Shown here piece after piece: positions 58,024 through 64,000 of a stretch of DNA of 64,000 nt. The DNA comes from Paraphysomonas bandaiensis (Eukaryota > Chrysophyceae): positions 124,001 through 188,000 of the forward strand of contig CBFFRP010000324.1 in NCBI GenBank assembly GCA_965644295.1, given 5' to 3'. The notes beneath the pieces were generated by a model. That model did not search any database. It was not told the origin of the DNA and was given only the letters and a program-made list of their open reading frames with translations. Numbering within the stretch: the stretch's first letter is position 1; every line of letters begins with the position of its first letter. Position numbers and translations under genes: made by a program.

Positions 58024-58353
58024 ATGTCTACTTTATATAGCTTCAGCTCTTTAAATAGTTTATGCATATGTTTATGCATATAGGATAGTTTGTACGAGGG
58101 GTCCGGGGGGGTCTCCTAAAAAAACATAAAATCTGCATAAATTCATGAGTTTATGCAGCCTATTTTATGCAGATTTATGTGTTTGTGCAATTTAGGTAGT
58201 CACCCACTGCTGAATATAAAAAGAGAGATACCATACACTATATTTTTTCAGTTTATGTACATACACCTCTTAAAGATATGGGTTGACGTCGTTTGAATAT
58301 CACGTTTGTTGACCGGTGTTTTTTGGTTACGGATATCTGGATATGTATGTGTA

Positions 58354-58378
58354 TGTACAGCAGTATGTACTGCTGTGG
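58354..58378. promoter_or_regulatory. Palindromic upstream motif of the RRM gene
   Basis: TGTACAGCAGTATGTACTGCTGTGG contains the inverted repeat ACAGCAGTA-TG-TACTGCTGT, about 80-100 nt upstream of the start at 58456. This is the clearest full palindrome of the motif that recurs in this window. Confidence 0.45.
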
Positions 58379-58455
58379 ACACATAGTCAGTAGCCACATA
58401 CATCTATTACATAACTAATTGCACTCCAGCTACACTGCTATAGGTATACTTAACT

Positions 58456-60030
58456 ATGTCAGAATTAGCTGTCCAACAGGAAGCAGCTCAGAATATAGCT
58501 GATAGTCAGCTATCTGATCAGCAGCTGCAACAGTCTGATGAATATAATGCGACTGAAGAGGAGAACACAGCAGGCAAGTTGTTTGTCGGCGGCTTATCCT
58601 GGCAAACCACTGATGATGGGCTCAAGTATTACTTCGAGAAATTTGGAGAGCTTGTTGATGTTGCCCTAATGACGGACAAGCGCACTGGTCAGCCCCGTGG
58701 ATTCGGATTTATCTCATTCAAGGACCCTGCAGGTAACTTTAATTGAGCAGCACTGTAGCGTAGGTTTCAGTACCACACCTCCTTGATAGCACCATATATA
58801 GCCATATAAAGATGATGCTTAATAGATGTATTGTAGCGGTCGATGTAGTCCTAGGGCAGACACATAATATCGATGGTAGAGTAGTGGACGTGAAGCGCGC
58901 TGTCCCACGCGATAAGGCGCCTGCTCCATCAAGGTAGATAGTTGTATTATAGGATTTTAACAGACCTTTTCAGTACTATGAACCAATTTTCATTCCGAAA
59001 GTTAAACGTTCTATATATTTATCCCTATTTTAATTTAAGTTTTAGACAGGAATCTCGAAAGGTTTTTGTTGGAGGACTAGCCCCCGAGGTTGGTGATAAG
59101 GAATTCAACGAATATTTCTCCAAGTTCGGCCCACTTCAAGACTCCATTGTTATGTATGATCGCAAGACAAACCGTTCCAGGGGCTTTGGCTTTGTTACTT
59201 TTGAGAATGAAGACGATGTAAGGAGCGTTTTGCGTTCTGAGCACGAAATCATGGGTAAGTGGGTCGAGTTGAAGCGTGCGGAGCCAAGGGAATCCCGGGG
59301 CTCTGATATGGGTATGGGCGGACGTGGAATGGGTTACGGTCGTGGTGGGGGACGTGGTGGAGGAAGAGGATATGATGACTATGGGTATGGTGGTGGGTAT
59401 ATGGGAGGAATGATGGGCGGCCGTGGAGGTGTTCAAGGAGCAGCTTTTGGATATCGCAACACGGGTGGGGGATATGGTGGGGCTGATCCAACATATGGTG
59501 GTGGACGGGGAGGGTATGGAGGCGGCTACGGGTACCCTGCTACGGGTAGTATGGGCGGATATTACGGTGGTGGATACTCTAATTACGGTGGTCCAGCTGG
59601 TGGAGGGGGTTATTCTGCAGCTGGATCTGGGCGTCCAGATGATATTCCCTATGGTGCATCTAGCTCCGGAGACTACGGCCGGGGCGGTGGATATGGGTCA
59701 TCTGCTAGTTCTGGCTTGCGCTCTGGTGCAAATGGGGATATGGAAGCCTCAGGTAGTGCGGCTGGAGGAAATGGCAGTATGTATAATATGTATGGAGGAT
59801 CTGCAATGAGCGGTGGTTATGCCGCGGGCACCGGGTATGGAGGGGCAAGTATGTACTCCAGCGGTGTAGGTGGAGCATCAGGAACCTCCACGGGAGGGAA
59901 TCGAATGTCAGCTCAGCAGGACAGTACATACGCAAATGGAACAGGGGAAAATAGTGGCGGTTATGGGGGATACAGAGCTCAGGGAGGTGCAGCCCAGGGT
60001 CGTGTCGACCGCAGCTATCGGCCGTATTAA
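58456..60030 (+). CDS. hnRNP A/B-like protein with two RRMs and a Gly/Tyr-rich tail
   Basis: Three exons, with introns about 58732-58843 and 58936-59046. RRM1: KLFVGGLSW (RNP2) and RGFGFISF (RNP1), completed in exon 2 (VDVVLGQTHNIDGRVVDVKR). RRM2: KVFVGGLAP and RGFGFVTF, ending GKWVELKRAEPRES. The remaining ~230 residues are a low-complexity Gly/Tyr/Ser/Met tail with RGG boxes (GRGGGRGGGRGYDDYGYG), typical of phase-separating RNA-binding proteins. Nearest in layout to hnRNP A1, DAZAP1 and Musashi. It should bind single-stranded RNA and act in splicing, export or translation. An N-terminal Gln-rich segment precedes RRM1. Confidence 0.92.
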
Positions 60031-60299
60031 ATGCATACATTTACATGAAGTAGTTCATTTGAGTAGAAGCAGTCCCTAGCATGTAGACTATAGCATCACA
60101 GCTATGTAGGAGCCGTTAGTAGTAGCCGCGAGTGTGATTATCCTGTATGTACAACACGCCTACTTTCCCGTTATTTGCTTTGCTTTATACTTTGAACTCC
60201 GCTGATGTAGTGTGCATTGCTGAGTAAAAATAAGCATATGTTGCTGGTTGCAAAAATAATGTTTGAAATAACGCTTCATGAGCAACGCCTTATCCCATA
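60031..60299. other. 3' flank of the RRM gene
   Basis: No gene; likely 3' UTR and spacer before the dispersed repeat. Confidence 0.4.
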
Positions 60300-60615
60300 T
60301 TTTGAAAGTCTTTTTATTAGCAATAGGCCTCAAGAATCTGCACCAGCTCAGTAGCTAGATGGTCAACCATTAGTAGTGTAAACCGGGGCCTGGTAACCAT
60401 TATTGGTAGTCCGGTCCCCGGCAATAATAATGGCATTAATAAAAAATGTCCCGGCAATTATAATGGCATTACCATTAATGGCCCATAAATACCATTACAA
60501 TAACGGTTGCCAGGCCCTGGTGTAAACGTGTAAACTCTTGTATCCTGTATCCTACTATTTAACGCTAAGAGAACTGCTTGTGCGTCGCCGCAAGCACCAA
60601 GGTGCGACCATTCTT
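60300..60615. repeat. Dispersed repeat, copy C, split by a MITE
   Basis: Matches copies A and B near 7.6-8.3 kb: TTATTAGCAATAGG...CTGCACCAGCTCAGTAGCTAGATG (60312-60361), then CCTACTATTTAACGCTA...CGCAAGCACCAAGGTGCGACCA (60550-60609). The 146-bp hAT-type MITE lies between the two blocks. This copy is truncated and has lost the peptide-coding part. Confidence 0.75.
60384..60529. mobile_element. hAT-type MITE, 146 bp, nested in repeat copy C
   Basis: Inverted ends CGGGGCCTGGTAACCATTATTG and CAGGGCCTGGCAACCGTTATTG, flanked by an exact 8-bp duplication GTGTAAAC (60376-60383 and 60530-60537). The interior is built from TAATGGCATTA-like units and does not code. Confidence 0.88.
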
Positions 60616-60806
60616 GCTATATGATTGATGTGTATGTAGTGACGTTGTACAACGTACAGCATGACAAGTGAAATCAGTGATCTAAGTTATCCCCTCGGTC
60701 TAAGATAAGATTGCTTCGTGGTAAAATTAAAAGTAAATGCTTATTTACCAAACCACTTTACAACAACAGTAGTAGTTTTACAGCGAAACTTACAGCTGTT
60801 AGCTAG

Positions 60807-61824
60807 TTATGACGCAGAATTGAATGCAGTTTTAGCGAGGAACGCCGCCCCAATTATACCAGCATCCGATCCCCTGTCAGCAAAAAAGTACACTGTTCAG
60901 AACACCAAATTTTTATATTATGTACTGCTACCATTGTGAAGGCCTAATGTATTCCTCAAGCCCCTCCGGAGTGAGGGCCTCGGATTGAATGTACCCATTC
61001 AATATAGTGTTCAAGTGGGCCTTAGAAATAATATATATTAACCTGCATTATACACTGTCCGGAAACAGTAAACTTACCCTGATTTTTGGGTAAAGAGCTC
61101 TTCGATTCATCACTCCTCCACCAAATCTAATTCTCTCAGGAGATGCGATGAGAATAAGATTCGCACACAGCTGAGCAAGCTGGTACGCACAGGCATCCCA
61201 AATGGGATCAGCATCATCCAGCCCGGATAATATAGAGGCGTCTGTGCAACCTTTGCGTGCTACAAGTGCCCCAGACGCGCACATCCCTTCTACGCATGAG
61301 CCATGATATGGACAATTTCCGGGAAAAGTGTCTCCTTCTTGGCGTGCAACTTGAAGGTGTCCGGCTTCAGGGTGCAATAACCCACGGACAGTTTGATTGT
61401 TCACAACCAGGCCCACACCAATACCTGTACCCACAGTGATATAGGCACAGGAAGATGCATTTCCATCATTGCACATTATGTGCTCCGCCAATGCAGGTGC
61501 ATTGACATCAGTATCAAACAAAAAGGGAACATTGAACTCCCGCACGCCGAGTAGCCCCAACACATCTGTGTCTTTCCATCCAGGCTTCGGGGTGGAGGTG
61601 ATGAACCCATAGCGCGATGAACTCGGATTCGCATCCACTGGTCCAAAGGTTGCAATACCAATGGCATGAAATTCTCTATTCGATAACCAGTCTCTTATTT
61701 CTCGTAGAGTTATTTCAGGGGTCTCTGTGGTGAATCTTTGACGATCGATTATATTCTGAGGTTCATCTTCGGCTATCGCAACTAGCCAACTTGTTCCTCC
61801 GCCCTCTACTGCTGCAAATTTCAT
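60807..61824 (-). CDS. ROK-family sugar kinase (bacterial-type fructokinase-like)
   Basis: Three exons: 61824-61078, 61020-60932 and 60873-60807, about 300 residues. Phosphorylates a hexose, probably fructose, with ATP. N-terminal phosphate loop EGGGTSW, then GIATFGPVDANPSS, STPKPGWKDTDV, FDTDVNAPALAEH (catalytic Asp), AYITVGTGIGVGLVV and the ROK zinc site HPEAGHLQVAR...CPYHGSCVEG. The two short 3' exons give AHLNTILNGYIQSEALTPEG and EYIRPSQWGSDAGIIGAAFL, which complete the C-terminal ROK helix, so the gene is not truncated. ROK fructokinases are mainly bacterial; the introns show it is resident in this genome. Glucokinase or N-acetylhexosamine kinase activity is an alternative. Confidence 0.9.
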
Positions 61825-63558
61825 TTGATCAATTGAACAGTGCAGTAGAAAGGAATTATCGGACCGAATCTATTCAGATATCTGCGTGAATGTATGTATA
61901 GGCTGCATTATCATGCCATGCCTGATCTGCTGCGCTCCTTTTCCATCCTAAAATCCCCGATAAATGCATCTCTTAAGTTTTTTCGCGCTATATATCCGGG
62001 ATTTTAAAGTTATGTATATGGTATATTCTATATATGAAAGTACAGTATAGAGCAGTACACAATTGTGTAACAACAACAATACTTCATAGCCAGTCAATAT
62101 GTGTTAGCTATGTATGATTGGCCTAAAAATCTACACTACATATCCACATGCTGCTACTGTGCACACGAAGAGGTGAAGCTAATGCAGGCCTGGTCAGTGT
62201 CGAAGTGCTATTTATTCCACACTTTTTGCTTTCGTTGACTGATGTTAAGCATGCGACTACATTCAGACGACTATAATTATATACTGCTCTTTGTAGCGCC
62301 TGATTCCACGACACTCTAACTCTTATATGGTTGTAGTGTATATACCACAATCATATCCTCGTTTGAATGGAATGATGTCATCAGTACCCGAGTATCAATT
62401 GAAGAAACCTTTAGACACGTATATGCTGATGAATAACTTCCTTTTGTTAATGGTTTACATAGAATTTTGTTAGCTGTGGAGTTGGTATATTCGGGATCCA
62501 CTTCCTAGAAATCATGTTCCAAGAGAAATCCAGCGGAGGGGGTAGGGGTACTGCGACGGATTCTTAAAATAGAAGTCGAAAATTACTTGTTTTAGTAGTC
62601 GTTTACATACTGTACGGACACAAATATGACGATCGTCCAAATTAAGGCTCCTGATCTTTACCACGAAACCCTCCTGACATCTCCACAGCACTCTACGCTG
62701 TGCTTAAAATATTGTTATAATCACTATACTAATGAATGCGTAAATACTGATATCCCTGCAAATTATGTCGGAATTCACTAGAAAGACCTACCGGCGTCTG
62801 TATCATCAATTCTATTTCACCACACTTGCATGTTACTTTTTCACTATTTCACATACAACGAGAGCCCCACTCCATATCCATAAAATTTCTCAACGACTAC
62901 GTAATGTTCATCACACCCATGGAACTTTTAAAGGTCTATACTAATTTGAAGTTAAACGTCAAGTGTTAGTATAAACGTATAAACTTCTTGTGTAGCTATG
63001 ATGTTTACATACATGTGAACGAGTGATATATGCATTGCTTATTGGGCATGGTTGGATTTTTTAAAGAGCAAATAACACTGAAGAGAGTAGAGGTCATTGA
63101 CACTGTAGAAATGAGTTGGTAGTTGCTTAGCCAATAGCCAGGTCATCTTACAACTGCTGAATGCTCCCATAGAGCCTAAACTCGATTCGTGAGTGCAATA
63201 ACATATTATACTGTCACAGAAATACAACAGCATATAGACTGTACACGAGCGCAGTTACCCAACATCTGCTGATTAGTATAATTACAACCACTTCTTCAAT
63301 TTCAGAACGAGTTGTAGCAAAGTACATCATATGCTTCGAATCAACTTCATAATGTTGGATCGAAATATAGTACCAGAGGACAATGCATAAAAAGAATAGG
63401 GAATAACAATTTAATTCGATATTTACGAGTACACGAGTAATAATGAATGTAGAAGTAGTGCAAACCACACCACTGGAACGAATAATTCGTAACACTAATA
63501 CGACGAGGTGCAATACGAAAGCGACAACTGATAAGTGGTACTATAATACTAAGTGTCA
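61825..63558. other. Gene-poor stretch
   Basis: AGTACAGTATAGAGCAGTAC (62039-62058), about 215-235 nt upstream of the ROK gene, resembles the recurring motif. An ORF at 62627-62780 (+) and a possible minus-strand exon around 62505-62410 have no recognised family. No transposon ends found. Confidence 0.35.
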
Positions 63559-63863
63559 TTATTCAAACTCCTGCAAAGTCTTAGTTGCTACCGTGACCAT
63601 ATCAAAAAAAGACGATAATGCTACTCGAAGAATTTTGACATCCGCTGCATAGAATTTTCTGAGTGAAAACCAAATTAAGAATACTCTACTTTCGTTCATT
63701 CAACTTACATTACTAATAGTGAGTCAGATATTATCAGCTCTTTACTGACTCGTTCAGGTTGTAGTTCATCGTCCACAGATAAACACTGCTGTACCATTCT
63801 CGCATGGGCTTCACTTTTGTATGCAATTTTTAGAGTTGCATTATATTCCCTCTGAGAGTCCAT
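63559..63863 (-). CDS. PCC1: KEOPS complex subunit Pcc1 (LAGE3/CTAG family)
   Basis: A small two-exon gene: 63863-63709 and 63660-63559, with a 48-nt intron. About 85 residues. Pcc1 is the dimerising subunit of KEOPS/EKC, which makes the t6A modification of ANN-decoding tRNAs. Exon 1 gives MDSQREYNATLKIAYKSEAH, CLSVDDELQPERVSKELII and SDSLLV; exon 2 gives KFYAADVKILRVALSSFFDM and ends TLQEFE. The order (paired strands, DxELxPERV, then F.A.D...LRVAL.SF) is the family fold. The length matches. TGTACAGCAGTGG at 63942-63954 lies about 85 nt upstream. A further 5' exon cannot be ruled out, since the ATG follows a TTTAG. Confidence 0.85.
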
Positions 63864-63941
63864 CTAAACGAGATAAAAAGACTTAACTTGCTAGGCCTGA
63901 GGCTAAAAGATGACTGAATGTGGATATATATCGGGTGGAAA

Positions 63942-63954
63942 TGTACAGCAGTGG
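63942..63954. promoter_or_regulatory. Upstream motif of the Pcc1 gene
   Basis: TGTACAGCAGTGG, one arm of the recurring motif, about 80-90 nt upstream of the Pcc1 start. Same arm and similar spacing as upstream of the RRM gene. Confidence 0.4.
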
Positions 63955-64000
63955 AGATTGTGAGGGATGTACAATGCATGAGCGTGAGTCCCATGCAATA

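Larger units (their letters stand above)
55733..58205. mobile_element. Complete PIF/Harbinger transposon, 2,473 bp
   Basis: Inverted ends GGGTGACTACCTAAATTGCA on both sides, extending about 35 bp. A 3-bp ACT duplication flanks it (55730-55732 and 58206-58208), as expected for PIF/Harbinger. It carries the usual two genes, a Myb-like DNA-binding protein (+) and a DDE transposase (-), arranged tail to tail. Both frames look intact, so the copy may be autonomous. Confidence 0.94.

Noticed and set aside
60718-60939. Plus-strand ORF of 73 codons
   Set aside because: It is the antisense shadow of the last ROK kinase exon and intron; the minus strand gives the expected ROK C-terminus.
62627-62780. 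Short plus-strand ORF starting MTIVQIKAPDLY
   Set aside because: Isolated, 51 codons, no motif and no splice partner recognised.
1-64000. tRNA or rRNA genes
   Set aside because: I looked for B-box-like GGTTCGANTCC and conserved rRNA blocks; the few partial matches lie within coding exons or lack a cloverleaf.

Overview
This window comes from the nuclear genome of a microbial eukaryote. Most genes are split by very short GT-AG introns (mostly 43-60 nt), genes are densely packed on both strands, and the families are eukaryotic: a two-pore K+ channel, TMEM184, PEX1, a DEAH helicase, KEOPS Pcc1, an SLC38-type carrier and an hnRNP-type RNA-binding protein. Non-coding DNA is AT-rich. Calcium-regulated two-pore channels, FG-GAP membrane proteins, a Harbinger element with a Myb-like partner gene and a bacterial-type ROK kinase fit a stramenopile or related SAR protist. 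That placement is inference; no marker here settles the lineage.

Layout: 1-6.2 kb, end of an EF-hand two-pore K+ channel and a large C2-domain protein of unknown role. 6.2-9.1 kb, gene-poor, with two tandem copies of an unrecognised repeat. 9.1-20.2 kb, TMEM184-like membrane protein, predicted acylated EF-hand protein, ADP-ribosylglycohydrolase, FN3/tRNA-binding protein, and an ATP-grasp plus TauD-type dioxygenase fusion. 20.6-26.1 kb, a full-length, apparently very young Ty1/copia retrotransposon. 26.2-35.4 kb, amino-acid transporter, PEX1-like AAA ATPase, DEAH helicase. 35.5-36.4 kb, two hAT-type elements with exact 8-bp target duplications. 36.9-40.9 kb, small zinc-binding protein, predicted acylated LRR protein, DnaJ protein. 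41.4-43.0 kb, a dead Tc1/mariner copy. 43.8-47.7 kb, a secreted or membrane subtilase. 47.8-50.7 kb, a 3-kb foldback element with 1,111-bp arms, then a 20-bp minisatellite. 53-60 kb, FG-GAP membrane protein, a complete PIF/Harbinger element, and a two-RRM glycine-rich protein. 60.3-64 kb, a third repeat copy carrying a nested MITE, a ROK-family sugar kinase and a short two-exon Pcc1 gene.

The host genes do not form a pathway. Two things link the region. A short, often palindromic motif (TACAGCAGTA / TACTGCTGTA) recurs about 80-250 nt upstream of many start codons and may be a shared promoter element. Mobile DNA of at least six kinds (copia, hAT, mariner, Harbinger, a foldback element and an unknown repeat) sits between genes with mostly clean target-site duplications. 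The foldback element lies between the subtilase gene and what looks like its copy of the motif.
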